Source: Myxococcales bacterium (GTDB lineage: Bacteria > Myxococcota_A > Bradymonadia > Bradymonadales > GCA-2716585). Taken from it: a stretch of 64,000 nucleotides of DNA. The stretch lies in assembly GCA_002716585.1 (NCBI GenBank), contig PBBL01000073.1:1-64000 (forward strand), in the 5' to 3' direction. Shown piece by piece: positions 10,530 to 19,059 of the stretch. Each line of letters opens with the position of its first letter. The stretch's first letter is position 1. The notes beneath the pieces are model-generated. The model saw only the letters and a program-made list of their open reading frames with translations. It made no database searches and was not told the origin of the DNA. Made by a program: the position numbers and the translations under genes.

Positions 10530-11231
10530 GTGCGCTCCACCACCCCCCTCGCCACCTGCGTCGCTGCGCTCCTGTGCGCCGGGGCGCTCCTGACCTCATC
10601 CACCGCCGCAGCTCAGACCGCTGACGGCCCTCCCCAGAAAGACCGGGAGCTGGAGTCCCTCGACGATCTCCTGGAGCTGATCGAGAACTGGGACGGCTCC
10701 CCCGAGGAGCTTCAGGAGCTTTACGAGCGGCTCAACGGAAATGAGCGGGAACTCGTCGATCAAAACTTTGAGTCCTGGTCCATCGAAGGGGGCCTCGGCC
10801 TGCTCGGCGGGACGCGGCTGACGCTCGGCGATGACGGCGAGACCGAAGGGATCTTCCGCCTCGGCGCCTCCATCGGCGCGGTCTGGCCGGTGGGCGACTA
10901 CGCGCTGCCGATCTACTACGCCTTCCCCGACATCCCCGGACCCTGGGCGATCGGCTTTCAGGTGTTCGCCGCCGCCGACAACTTCGACTCCTTCGTCGGC
11001 GGGGTGGCGCTCCGGTGGGCCTACGAGTACATCGGCACCACCCCCTCCATCGAGGTCGGCCCCGCCGTGCGCGTCGGTGACGAAACCGCCGTGGGCGGCC
11101 ACCTCGGATTCGGCTACGGCAACATCCTGTTTCAGGGGTACGTGGAGGCGGAGTACTTCGCGGGCAGCGAGGGGCCGCTGATCGTCATCGCCGGGGTGCG
11201 GATCCCCTGGCTGCTGGTGACGCTGCTGTAG
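10530..11231 (+). CDS. Secreted protein of unknown function, possibly outer-membrane beta-barrel
   Basis: 233 residues from GTG 10530, chosen because AGGAG lies 6 bases upstream and a good Sec signal peptide follows directly ('VRSTTPLATCVAALLCAGALL', cleavage near 'AAAQ'). The mature N-terminus (about 30-80) is acidic and helical ('LESLDDLLELIENWDGSPEEL'). The rest alternates glycine and aromatic residues in short amphipathic strands ('GLGLLGGTRLTLGDDG', 'SIGAVWPVGDYALPIYYAFP', 'GYGNILFQGYVEAEYF'), as in small outer-membrane beta-barrels. I do not recognise the family. It converges with lgt, with 3 bp between stops. Confidence 0.75.
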   Translation: MRSTTPLATCVAALLCAGALLTSSTAAAQTADGPPQKDRELESLDDLLELIENWDGSPEELQELYERLNGNERELVDQNFESWSIEGGLGLLGGTRLTLGDDGETEGIFRLGASIGAVWPVGDYALPIYYAFPDIPGPWAIGFQVFAAADNFDSFVGGVALRWAYEYIGTTPSIEVGPAVRVGDETAVGGHLGFGYGNILFQGYVEAEYFAGSEGPLIVIAGVRIPWLLVTLL

Positions 11232-11234
11232 CCG

Positions 11235-12134
11235 TCAGGACTTCTTTGTGCCCTTCGCCTCCTGCTCCTCGCCGTCGCCTTCATCGGACGCCCCGGACGC
11301 CTCTACGCCCTCCTCCTTCCACTCCCGGTGCGCCTTGACCCAGCGGTGCATGAAGACGATCCCGGTGATGAAGACAAACATGGAGATGTACTGGGCCGGG
11401 GTGAGGCCGAGGTAGCGCGCGTCGCCGCCCATGTTGGGCTCGATCCGCAGGAAGTCGAGGCTGAACCGCGCGGGCGCGTACAGGATCGCCAGGAGCGGCC
11501 CGAAGAAGCCGTAGGGCTTGCGGAGCTGCTCGCCCTTGACCCGATCCACGGTGAAGAAGACGATGATCAGGACGAACCACCAGATCGCCTCGTAGAGCCC
11601 CAGATCGTGCCGCACGCCCCCGGGCGGGTGCGCGTCGTAGTTGACGGCGAGGAAGAAGTCGGTGAGGCGACCCGGGTGGTCGTGCACGAGGGCGCAGCCG
11701 ACCCGGCCCCAGAACCAGCCAAACGGGACGGCGAAGAAGACCGGCTCGATGAGCGGCAGGATGTCGGTGTTGGGGTGAAAGCGCTTCCAGAGCCCGACGC
11801 CGAGGAACGCGCCGATCACGCCTCCGTAGCTGGAGAGCGAGCCGTTGAAGCGCAGCAGCTCGAAGGGGTCCTTGAGGACCAGCGCTGGCTCGTACATGAG
11901 CACGTTGAGAATGTGCGCGCAGGCAAACCCCATCAGCAGCCCGGACATATAGAGAGAGCGCGCCGCGTCGGCGTCGTGACCGAAGCGCCCGACGCGGCGG
12001 ATCGAGATGGTGTGCCCGAGGAGCACCCCGATGGCCACCATCAAGCCGAAGCTGTGGATCTTGACCGGCCCGAACTCCCAGGGCCCCGCCGTGAAGAAGG
12101 GCAACGGCCCCAGCTCGGTGAGGAAGTCAAACAT
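11235..12134 (-). CDS. lgt: Prolipoprotein diacylglyceryl transferase family protein (divergent Lgt)
   Basis: 299 residues with about seven membrane segments and the Lgt layout: 'KIHSFGLMVAIGVLLG' near the N-terminus, 'GSLSSYGGVIGAFLGV', then the signature region beginning 'GRVG' and a late 'FSLDFLRIEP'. Lgt transfers diacylglycerol from phosphatidylglycerol to the lipobox cysteine, the first step for the many lipoproteins encoded here. The signature is unusual: the common G-R-x-G-N-F-x-N is 'GRVGCALVHDHPG', and the His of the 'S-F-H-G-G' motif is Tyr ('SSYGGV'). The Arg of the signature is kept. The C-terminal 25 residues are a charged tail. It may be the main Lgt of this lineage or a paralogue with a changed substrate. 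Confidence 0.8.
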   Translation of the reverse strand: MFDFLTELGPLPFFTAGPWEFGPVKIHSFGLMVAIGVLLGHTISIRRVGRFGHDADAARSLYMSGLLMGFACAHILNVLMYEPALVLKDPFELLRFNGSLSSYGGVIGAFLGVGLWKRFHPNTDILPLIEPVFFAVPFGWFWGRVGCALVHDHPGRLTDFFLAVNYDAHPPGGVRHDLGLYEAIWWFVLIIVFFTVDRVKGEQLRKPYGFFGPLLAILYAPARFSLDFLRIEPNMGGDARYLGLTPAQYISMFVFITGIVFMHRWVKAHREWKEEGVEASGASDEGDGEEQEAKGTKKS

Positions 12135-12233
12135 GGCCAGGCTCCTGTTGAGAGGTGAGCGCGAGACGCGGCGCTTTCAGCGTCATGGGCGTGTTGGTCG
12201 GAGGAATCCCGTGGGAATGAACCCTGCTGGGTG

Positions 12234-12261
12234 TTGACGAATTCCGCTCGAATGCTGTAGT
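12234..12261 (+). promoter_or_regulatory. Candidate promoter of citrate synthase gene
   Basis: TTGACG at 12234-12239, 16-bp spacer, TGTAGT at 12256-12261. It lies about 80 bp upstream of the ATG at 12340. Both boxes deviate by one or two bases from consensus. Confidence 0.4.
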
Positions 12262-12339
12262 GCTCATGTGGACTTGGTAGACCCTGTAGGAATGCACGGC
12301 GCCCCCGTGGCTGACGGGTCACGGCAAAAGGAGATATGC

Positions 12340-13623
12340 ATGTCGGACACAGCGAAACTGACCGTAGGCGATCAGACCATCGAACTCGAGACGACCGTCG
12401 GCACAGAGGGAGAGAAGGGGATCATCCTCAAGCCTCTGCGCAAGACTACCGGTTACATCACCCTTGACCCCGGCTTTGTCAACACAGGGTCGGCGGAAAG
12501 CAGCATCACGTACATCGATGGTGAGAACGGTGTCCTGCGCTACCGCGGCTACGCCATCGAGGAGCTGGTGGAGAACTCGACCTTCCTCGAGGTCTGCTAC
12601 CTCCTGATGGAGGGTGAGCTGCCGAACAAGTCCGAGTACGACGAGTTCGAGGACCAGATCACCAACCACACCCTCCTCCACGAGGACCTCAAGCGGATGT
12701 TCGAGGCCTTCCCCCCGAACGCCCACCCCATGGCGATCCTCGCCTCGCTCGTGTGCGCCCTGTCCACCTACTACCAGGATCACCTCGACTCCAGCGACCC
12801 CAGCGACGTCCAGCTCTCGACGCGGCGCCTCCTGGCCAAGCTGCCGACGATCGCCGCGTGGAGCTACAAGCGCTCCAAGGGGCAGGCCTACATCTACCCC
12901 GACAACACCCTCGACTACTGCGGTCGCTTCCTCAAGATGATGTTCGGCTACCGCACCGAGGAGTACGTGGTCGACCCCGACATCTCGAAGATCCTCGACC
13001 AGCTCCTGATCCTCCACGCCGATCACGAGCAGAACTGCTCCGCCACCGCCATGCGCCTCGTGGGCAGCTCGCACGCCAACCTCTTCGCCTGCGTCTCCGC
13101 CGCCGTCTGCGCCCTGTGGGGACCTCGCCACGGTGGCGCCAACCAGCGCGTCCTCGAGATGCTCGACGTCATCGCCAAGGACAACAACGACGTCGACAAG
13201 TACGTCCGGCTCGCCCAGGACAAGACCTCCGACTTCCGCCTCATGGGCTTCGGGCACCGCGTCTACAAGAGCTACGACCCCCGCGCCATGTTCCTGCGCA
13301 AGTCCGTCGATCGCGTGCTCACCAAGCTCAACACCAACGATCCCCTCGTCAACGTCGCGCGGCGCCTCGAAGAGCACGCCCTCAACGACTCCTACTTCCA
13401 GGATCGTAACCTCTACCCCAACGTGGACTTCTACAGCGGCATCATCTACCGCGCCCTGAACATTCCCACCAACATGTTCACGGTCATGTTCGCCATGGGC
13501 CGCCTCCCCGGCTGGATCGCCCAGTGGAAGGAGAACCACGCCAACGGCTACCCCATCGGCCGCCCTCGCCAGATCTACACCGGCGAGCCCGCGCGCCCCT
13601 TCGTCTCCATCGACGAGCGCTGA
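12340..13623 (+). CDS. gltA: Citrate synthase (type I)
   Basis: 427 residues from ATG 12340, preceded by AAAGGAG; the family N-terminus starts here ('SDTAKLTVGDQTIELE'). The catalytic elements are visible: 'ADHEQNCSATAMRLVGSS' (first active-site His region), 'GPRHGGANQRVLEML', 'GFGHRVYKSYDPRA' (second His) and 'NVDFYSG' (Asp). It condenses acetyl-CoA and oxaloacetate in the TCA cycle. The 'GFGHRVYK' form and length fit the hexameric NADH-sensitive GltA group of proteobacteria. It appears monocistronic. The 5' neighbour lgt is divergent and shares the 205-bp upstream region. Confidence 0.98.
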   Translation: MSDTAKLTVGDQTIELETTVGTEGEKGIILKPLRKTTGYITLDPGFVNTGSAESSITYIDGENGVLRYRGYAIEELVENSTFLEVCYLLMEGELPNKSEYDEFEDQITNHTLLHEDLKRMFEAFPPNAHPMAILASLVCALSTYYQDHLDSSDPSDVQLSTRRLLAKLPTIAAWSYKRSKGQAYIYPDNTLDYCGRFLKMMFGYRTEEYVVDPDISKILDQLLILHADHEQNCSATAMRLVGSSHANLFACVSAAVCALWGPRHGGANQRVLEMLDVIAKDNNDVDKYVRLAQDKTSDFRLMGFGHRVYKSYDPRAMFLRKSVDRVLTKLNTNDPLVNVARRLEEHALNDSYFQDRNLYPNVDFYSGIIYRALNIPTNMFTVMFAMGRLPGWIAQWKENHANGYPIGRPRQIYTGEPARPFVSIDER

Positions 13624-13956
13624 GCCCCCCTGAGGCCGCGCGCCGGCCTCTCCCCCCACCCCCTCTCTCCCCAACCCACCTTCTGGGAGGCGCCCGCGCC
13701 TCCCAACACCGTCCATCCACCTCGGCGCACCGCTGCGTCTGGAGACGTCATCACCAGAAAATCCACCCAACCCAACGCCTCAACCGTCGACTCGCTGCGA
13801 CCCGGGCCGGGGTGATGCCAGGTTTTCTGTGAAGTTTGCTCCATGGCACTTGTTACGGTCGTACATTTCAGTTATCTAGAGAGGACTCCTCTCATGATCA
13901 ACGCCCCCTCCACGCGTGTGTGTGGAGTCAGCCAGCGTCAACCAGGCGAGCGATCC
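13624..13956. other. Intergenic region between gltA and methyltransferase gene
   Basis: 333 bp. The first half is C-rich with no recognisable gene. The second half is AT-richer and contains the promoter candidate at 13850-13878. No terminator with a T-tract was seen after gltA. Confidence 0.5.
13850..13878 (+). promoter_or_regulatory. Candidate promoter of the methyltransferase gene
   Basis: TTGTTA at 13850-13855, 17-bp spacer, TATCTA at 13873-13878. The predicted start near 13885 would leave only about 9 nt before the alternative ATG at 13894 but about 70 nt before ATG 13957, which favours the latter. Confidence 0.5.
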
Positions 13957-14703
13957 ATGGACGTGTTCTACGAAATACACAGCGACCTCCCCCGCGAAGG
14001 CCCAGGGCGCGACGAAGACACCGCGCGGGCGCTGCGGCTCGCCCTGCCCCACCTCCCGGAGGCCCCGCGGATTCTGGACATCGGCTGCGGCCCCGGCATG
14101 CAGACCGCCGTGCTCGCGCAGCAGACCCGCGGCTCGATCGTCGCGCTGGATCGCCACCCCCCCTTCCTCGAACAGCTCACGGTGCGCGCCACCCAGGCCG
14201 GGATCCAGGACCGGATCCAGACCGTCGAAGGCACCATGACCGACATGCCGTTCGAGCCCGCGACCTTCGACCTCATCTGGGCCGAAGGGGCGATCTACGT
14301 CATGGGCTACGAGGCGGGGCTGCACGCCTGGCGCCCCCTGCTCAAGCCTGGCGGCTGCATGGCGGTCACCGAGCTGACCTGGCTCGTGGATGACCCTCGC
14401 CCCGAGCCGCGCACCTTCTGGCGCGAGGCGTACCCGAACATGCGTGGCCTCAAGGACAACCAGCGCATGATCGCCGAGGCGGGCTACCGCGAGCTGGGCC
14501 ACTTCCAGCTCCCCCCCGAGGCCTGGTGGACCCACTACTACGAACCCATCGAGGCCCGCATCGCGCAGCTGGAGGGCCGCTACGCCGACGACCCGGTCGC
14601 GCTCCAGACCCTCGCCGAGGAGCGCGCGGAGATCGACCTCTTCCGCGAACACAGCGATCAGTACAGCTACGTCTTCTACGTCATGCAGCGGATCGAGCCC
14701 TGA
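13957..14703 (+). CDS. Class I SAM-dependent methyltransferase
   Basis: 248 residues from ATG 13957 (AGGCGAG upstream); a longer form from ATG 13894 is possible but its extra residues look non-homologous. The Rossmann SAM-binding motif is 'ILDIGCGPGMQTAVL' at about residues 42-56, followed by the acidic 'IVALDRH' (motif II) and 'FDLIWAEGAIYVMGYEAGL' (motif post II). The 'FYEIHSDLPREGPG' N-terminus is typical of a widespread bacterial group annotated only as class I methyltransferases, perhaps acting on small molecules. The substrate is unknown. It converges on the next gene with a single base between stops. Confidence 0.85.
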   Translation: MDVFYEIHSDLPREGPGRDEDTARALRLALPHLPEAPRILDIGCGPGMQTAVLAQQTRGSIVALDRHPPFLEQLTVRATQAGIQDRIQTVEGTMTDMPFEPATFDLIWAEGAIYVMGYEAGLHAWRPLLKPGGCMAVTELTWLVDDPRPEPRTFWREAYPNMRGLKDNQRMIAEAGYRELGHFQLPPEAWWTHYYEPIEARIAQLEGRYADDPVALQTLAEERAEIDLFREHSDQYSYVFYVMQRIEP

Positions 14704-14704
14704 C

Positions 14705-15394
14705 TCAGCCGCTCCGGGCCTTCAGGACGTCGAAGATCGTCATCTGCTGGGGTTGGAGCAGGTAGATCTCGATCTCGCGACGGAAGCGCTCGTTGTGAAG
14801 GAGGACGTGGGGGTGGGCGTTGTAGATGTGCAGCTCAAGCCTCAGATCGCCGGTCAGCGTCGCCTTGTCAGGGAAGACGTCCTCGAACCACGACCGCCCC
14901 GACAGGATATCGCGCGTGTTGCTCACGCCGAGGCGAGGCAGCAGCGTCTCGAAGGTGGCTTGCAGGTCGCGCCGCGCCCGCGAGCGCAGCTTCTCGTAGT
15001 TGTCGACCAGCTCTCGCCGCAGCACGGACTGGATGTAGGTCCGCCGCGCCGTCACCCGCTGTTGAAAGAGGGTGATGTTGTCCGTGCTCAGGAAGGAGGC
15101 CCCGGTGTAGGTGAAGGGGCCTTCGTCCATCCCCTTGAGGGCGGTCCGCAGCTCCTCCAGCTCCTTCTTGAGGGGCGTGACGATCTCGTTGGGGAAGATC
15201 TGGAAGCGCAGCTCGGTGTTGCCCGTCACCTGGCGCATCTCCTGGAAGTTGAAGCCCAGCTCCAGGAGGTTGGGCGTGAAGCTGTTGCGGGTGCTTGGGA
15301 AGAGGCGGTAGGTCATCTCGACAAAGCCGCCCACTCGGCCCAGCTCCAACGCCAGCTCCTCGCAGTGTCTCTTCAACTCTTCGACATCGGACAT
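14705..15394 (-). CDS. Conserved-looking cytosolic protein of unknown function
   Basis: 229 residues from ATG 15394, chosen because GGAG lies 9 bases upstream and the upstream in-frame residues are basic with no ribosome site. There is no signal peptide or membrane segment. The N-terminus is helical ('VEELKRHCEELALELGRVGGF') and the middle has several Arg/Glu-rich helices ('FQQRVTARRTYIQSVLRREL', 'YEKLRSRARRDLQATFE'). The C-terminus ends in beta-type sequence ('DLRLELHIYNAHPHVLLHN'). I do not recognise the family. It is divergent from the DUF427 gene and shares a 133-bp promoter region with it. Confidence 0.7.
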   Translation of the reverse strand: MSDVEELKRHCEELALELGRVGGFVEMTYRLFPSTRNSFTPNLLELGFNFQEMRQVTGNTELRFQIFPNEIVTPLKKELEELRTALKGMDEGPFTYTGASFLSTDNITLFQQRVTARRTYIQSVLRRELVDNYEKLRSRARRDLQATFETLLPRLGVSNTRDILSGRSWFEDVFPDKATLTGDLRLELHIYNAHPHVLLHNERFRREIEIYLLQPQQMTIFDVLKARSG

Positions 15395-15527
15395 GAGGCC
15401 AAGCTCCATACGCGCGTTCAGCCTCCTCTGTTTTAGGGCGAGCAGGCGTCGTGACGCAAGCATTGGGGCGATCGATTGGTACAATGGGGGCGGGCGTCAC
15501 GCCCCACCCGGAACCACAGGAGCCACC

Positions 15528-16025
15528 ATGAGACCACCCAAGCGCATCCAGCCCGGCCCAGGACAGGAGTCGGTCTGGGACTACCCCAGGCCCCCCGCCC
15601 TGGAGCCCACCCCCAAGGAGCTGACCATCATCCTCGCCGGACAGACGCTGGCGCACACGCGGCGCGGGTGGCGCGTCCTGGAGACCAGCCACCCGCCGGT
15701 CTACTACTTCCCGCCCGAGGACATCCAGATGGACTACCTCCAGCACAACGCCCACTCCACCTGGTGCGAGTGGAAGGGGCCTGCGTTCTATTACGACATC
15801 GCCATGAACCGCCGTCGCCTGGAGGCGGTCGCCTGGTACTACCCCGATCCGACCCCCGACTTTGAGCCGATCCGCAACTTCGTGGCCTTCTACCCCAACC
15901 AGATGGACGCCTGCTACGTCGGCGGCGAGCGCGTCCGCCCTCAACCTGGCGGCTTCTACGGCGGCTGGATCACCCGCAGCGTCGTCGGCCCGTTCAAGGG
16001 CGAACCTGGCTCGGAGGGGTGGTGA
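15528..16025 (+). CDS. DUF427 domain-containing protein
   Basis: 165 residues from ATG 15528 with GGAG eight bases before it. The sequence matches the DUF427 family: 'SVWDYPRPP', 'LAGQTLAHTRRGWRVLETSHPPVYYFP', 'CEWKGPAFYYDI', 'AWYYPDPTPDFEPIRNFVAFYP' and 'GGFYGGWIT' near the end. DUF427 proteins are small beta-rich proteins with no firmly known role. The stop overlaps the start of the next small gene (TGATG), so the two form a translationally coupled pair. Confidence 0.88.
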   Translation: MRPPKRIQPGPGQESVWDYPRPPALEPTPKELTIILAGQTLAHTRRGWRVLETSHPPVYYFPPEDIQMDYLQHNAHSTWCEWKGPAFYYDIAMNRRRLEAVAWYYPDPTPDFEPIRNFVAFYPNQMDACYVGGERVRPQPGGFYGGWITRSVVGPFKGEPGSEGW

Positions 16026-16288
16026 TGGAGCTTCACATCCAGATCAAGCTCGACGGCGACGGCCTCCCGGACATGGACGCGCTCGACCTGCGCTACACCC
16101 TCGAAGATCGCATCGAGGACCTGGGCTACGGCGAGGTGATCGAAGCAGGCGGGGGGCTCGGGGTGATGGACATCTTTGTACAGGTCGATGACCCGGACAC
16201 CGCAGAGGAAGGGATCGCGACCCTCGTCGCCGCGCTCAAACTGTCGGACGTCACCCGCGTCACCCGGATCGACGAGGGCTCGACCTGA
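16025..16288 (+). CDS. Small protein of unknown function coupled to the DUF427 gene
   Basis: 87 residues from ATG 16025, whose A is the last base of the preceding TGA stop; GGAGGGG lies a few bases upstream. The sequence is acidic ('HIQIKLDGDGLPDMDAL', 'VMDIFVQVDDPDTAEEG') with a beta-alpha-beta pattern suggesting a small ferredoxin-like fold. No signal peptide, Cys or known motif is present. Coupling to the DUF427 protein is the only contextual hint to its job. Confidence 0.75.
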   Translation: MELHIQIKLDGDGLPDMDALDLRYTLEDRIEDLGYGEVIEAGGGLGVMDIFVQVDDPDTAEEGIATLVAALKLSDVTRVTRIDEGST

Positions 16289-16312
16289 GATCACCACGCG
16301 CTCGATTGAGGC

Positions 16313-16385
16313 GATCTCAAGTTGAGACGGTCTCAACTTGAGACGCCGCGCCGCAACCCAGGGTGATGGGGTCTCAACTTGAGAC
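16313..16385. repeat. Three copies of a 15-bp operator-like palindrome
   Basis: Copies are at 16313-16328 (GATCTCAAGTTGAGAC), 16330-16344 and 16371-16385 (both GTCTCAACTTGAGAC, identical). Each has 6-7 bp arms around a single central base. The first two are almost contiguous and the third is 41 bp on. They occupy nearly the whole gap between two convergent genes, so they may act as bidirectional stem-loops or as protein-binding sites. Confidence 0.75.
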
Positions 16386-16405
16386 GAGCGCGGTGACGGG
16401 TCGGC

Positions 16406-17260
16406 TCACTCGTCGGTCGTGTCCTGCACCGCCCCGGCGCGGGTCACCTCGAAGACCCGATCGCGGCGGGTCCCGGTCATGGCGACCTCGATGGTGTCAT
16501 CATCGAGGCGGGAGAAGGCGAGCGAGAGCTGCTTGCCGCCGGGGTTGGTGAGGACGTAGGAGCCCCTCTGCGGGACCGGATCCTGGGCGCGGACCTCGAC
16601 GTCGTTGATGTCGAGGTGCCAGGAGCCCTTGCTCGTCGTCCAGTCGCGGGCGCCGTCGATCTGGATCCCGCCCTGGATGCCCAGCGCGTCGTCGAGGAGG
16701 CGCTGGGTGCGATCGCCGGAGCCCTGCACCGTCCGCGCCCCGTCGCTCCAGGTCAGGTCGTGCACGACGTTTCGGGTCAGCGCGTCGCGGTTCCAGGTGA
16801 CCGTGGCGACCCCGTTGACCGTGATCCTGCCGTCGCTCATCTCCTCCCAGGTGTGGGCGACCTCGACCGAGGCGTCTTCGTTCCTGGCGAGCTGGACCGT
16901 GTGGCTGCCCGAGTAGAGCTTGCCGTTGTAGAAGCAGGTGTCGCCCGTCGCGCCGTAGTCGATCGTCAGCGCCCCGTCGGCGAGCGTCACCGCCGCGCAG
17001 GGGATCTGGCTCTCGACAAACGCCTTCATCTCCTGCATCGCGTCCTCAACCGCCGCGCCGATGGTGAAGTCGGTGGTGATCTCAATGGTCTCGTAGGTCA
17101 GCGCCTCAGCCTGGCTGGAGAGCATCGCCTCGTCCAGGGCCTCGCGGGCCTCGTCGTTGGTGAGCGTCTCCTCCTCGGGGGGGCACCCCGCGAAGATCTG
17201 CGCAGCGACGACGGCGAACACGGTCAGAGCGATGAGGGAGCGGGTGGACGACTCGGACAT
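16406..17260 (-). CDS. Predicted lipoprotein of unknown function
   Basis: 284 residues from ATG 17260, preceded by GAGGTG; it opens with a signal peptide ending in lipobox 'IFAGC'. The mature part is acidic and beta-rich, with repeated Thr/Asp strands ('YGATGDTCFYNGKLYSGSHTVQL', 'GVATVTWNRDALTRNVVHDLTW'). It resembles a lipocalin- or LolA-like lipid-binding sandwich only in general pattern; I do not recognise a family. It follows the three-palindrome cluster at its 3' end, and the upstream gap (17261-17447) to the TPR gene has no evident promoter. Confidence 0.75.
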   Translation of the reverse strand: MSESSTRSLIALTVFAVVAAQIFAGCPPEEETLTNDEAREALDEAMLSSQAEALTYETIEITTDFTIGAAVEDAMQEMKAFVESQIPCAAVTLADGALTIDYGATGDTCFYNGKLYSGSHTVQLARNEDASVEVAHTWEEMSDGRITVNGVATVTWNRDALTRNVVHDLTWSDGARTVQGSGDRTQRLLDDALGIQGGIQIDGARDWTTSKGSWHLDINDVEVRAQDPVPQRGSYVLTNPGGKQLSLAFSRLDDDTIEVAMTGTRRDRVFEVTRAGAVQDTTDE

Positions 17261-17447
17261 GATGGCACCTCGGGTGTGGTGTGGATGACGGACCCCGTGT
17301 CGTCTTACAGAGGCAAGCCCCGTGCCGAACGTTAAACGCCGCCCTCGAACGCGCAGGACGGGCTGCAGCGCTTGAAGGGTCTTCGGAAGGGGTGGAGGAG
17401 GCTTCATCCAAGCGCGACAGCCAGATCCCACCTCAAGGCGCGTGCGC

Positions 17448-18764
17448 TCAGTTGAGCTTGGCGAGCAGCCCGGTGAGGCGCTCGCGGTGCTTGGGGTCCG
17501 ATCCGTCAGGGAGCGCCGCGATGGCGTCGACGTAGAAGGTGCGCGCGTCCTCGGGGCGGCCCTGGCGCGCGGCGACCTGACCGAGCCCGGTCAGGAAGGC
17601 CCACCGATCGCCCCCGCTGGAGCCGGAGACCAGGGCGCGGAACAGCTCCTCGGCCCGACCCAGGTTGGTGTCGGTGGCCAGGTAGAGGCTCGCCGCGGCG
17701 AACGCCGAGGGCTGATCGAAGGAGAGGGTCTCGGTCTCGTAGTTGTACTGCCAGCGCAGGCGCAGCGCGGTCTCGAACGCCTCGATGGCGCTGCGCTCGT
17801 TGCCCTGCGCCTGCTCCAGCTGGCCGAGGAGGCGGTAGAGGGTGATCGACTCCCCGTGAAGCTCCACCCCCATCTCCAGCAGCTCGATCCCGTTCTCGAA
17901 CTCGCCGCTGCGCAGGCAGGTCTCGCCCGCGTACCGGAAGTTCTCCGGGTCCTCGTCGTCGATCTCGAATGACTCCTCCACGACCCGCTCCGCTGTGTCC
18001 AGGTCGCCCAGCCCCCACAGCGCCTCGATGCGGGCGTGGCGCAGCAGGAGCATGTCCGGCGACGAGGCGCAGGCCTCGCGCAGCAGATCCTCGGCCCGCT
18101 GGTAGTCGCTCTGGGCGAGCCGGAGGCGGCCGACCTCGTACTGGAGGAAGGCGTTGTCGGGGTCGCTCTCCAAGAAGGGGAGCAGCTTCTCCTCGGCCAG
18201 CTCCAGGTCGCCGCGCATCAACGCCATGTAGCCGCGGCGGAACTCCTCGCCGAGCGCCTCGTAGATGTCCGCCTGGGCCGGGTCGAGCCCGGCGAGCAGG
18301 ACAAAGAAGGTCTCGTCCTCGTTGCCGACGTGCTCGGCGTTGACGTCGATCGCCTGAGGCGCATGCGCCTGCTTGCGCTCCGGGGCCGGGGAGGTCGCCC
18401 CCTCGCTCATGGAGCGCTCCAGCGCGACGATGCGGTCGAGCAGCCCCTGGCGGCTCTCCTCGGACTGGGCGAAGTCGAGCGACAGCCGGTAGAACTCCAG
18501 CGCGCGCTGATGCGCGCCGTCCCGCTCCAACGTCCGGGCGCTCTCCAGGTGGGTCTGGTAGAGCTTGTGGTGCACCTGCTCCAGCTTCTCGCGGATGACG
18601 ACGCGCGCGTTCACGACGTCGTCGCCGCTGGCGCCCTCCAGGCGCCGGAGCGACTCCTGGTACTCGCCGCGCGCCCGCCCCCACTCCCCGTTGGTGAAGT
18701 AGGTGTCACCGCGTTGCTTGAACGCTTTCCAGTCTCGGCCAAACAGCTTTTGAAAGAAGCCCAT
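17448..18764 (-). CDS. Tetratricopeptide-repeat protein
   Basis: 438 residues from ATG 18764 (GGGGGC upstream; the N-terminus 'MGFFQKLFGRDWKAFKQRGDTYF' then starts a TPR). Several TPR units follow throughout, for example 'AHQRALEFYRLSLDFAQSEE', 'GDLELAEEKLLPFLESDPDNAFLQYEVGRL', 'SDYQRAEDLLREACASSPD' and 'EFENGIELLEMGVELHGES'. There is no signal peptide, so it is probably cytosolic and a scaffold for protein assembly. The linker at about 140-165 is low-complexity. It lies just downstream of, and on the same strand as, the small Pro-rich lipoprotein gene, possibly in one transcript. Confidence 0.85.
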   Translation of the reverse strand: MGFFQKLFGRDWKAFKQRGDTYFTNGEWGRARGEYQESLRRLEGASGDDVVNARVVIREKLEQVHHKLYQTHLESARTLERDGAHQRALEFYRLSLDFAQSEESRQGLLDRIVALERSMSEGATSPAPERKQAHAPQAIDVNAEHVGNEDETFFVLLAGLDPAQADIYEALGEEFRRGYMALMRGDLELAEEKLLPFLESDPDNAFLQYEVGRLRLAQSDYQRAEDLLREACASSPDMLLLRHARIEALWGLGDLDTAERVVEESFEIDDEDPENFRYAGETCLRSGEFENGIELLEMGVELHGESITLYRLLGQLEQAQGNERSAIEAFETALRLRWQYNYETETLSFDQPSAFAAASLYLATDTNLGRAEELFRALVSGSSGGDRWAFLTGLGQVAARQGRPEDARTFYVDAIAALPDGSDPKHRERLTGLLAKLN

Positions 18765-18849
18765 GAACTGCCCCCACACATCGACCTGGCGCGGCCAACC
18801 TCTCCAACGCGCGTAGACCTTTGCGTGTAACACCCCACAGATGCAGGGG

Positions 18850-19059
18850 TCAATCCCCGTCGGGGTCGTCCGGGGTGGGTTCGGGAGGGGCTGGCTCGTC
18901 GGGGAGGGGCCTGGGCTCGGGGGGAGGGGCGTCCCAGGTGACCGGGCCGGGATCGACCGGCCCGGCCTCGGGGGTCGCGTCGCCGCGACGCGGCGAGCCG
19001 CCGCAGGCGACGAGCGCCAGCAGCAGCGCCGCCAGGAGGGTGGCCTTCGCGGCGCTCAC
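18850..19059 (-). CDS. Small proline-rich lipoprotein
   Basis: 69 residues from GTG 19059, which overlaps the stop of the upstream gene (GTGA) and has AGGGG five bases before it; GTG 19065 is an alternative. The first 20 residues form a signal with lipobox 'LVAC' and glycine next. The mature chain is about 50 residues of Pro, Glu and Asp ('PPPEPRPLPDEPAPPEPTPDD'), with no folded domain expected. It is translationally coupled to the large lipoprotein before it, so they are probably made together. Confidence 0.7.
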   Translation of the reverse strand: MSAAKATLLAALLLALVACGGSPRRGDATPEAGPVDPGPVTWDAPPPEPRPLPDEPAPPEPTPDDPDGD

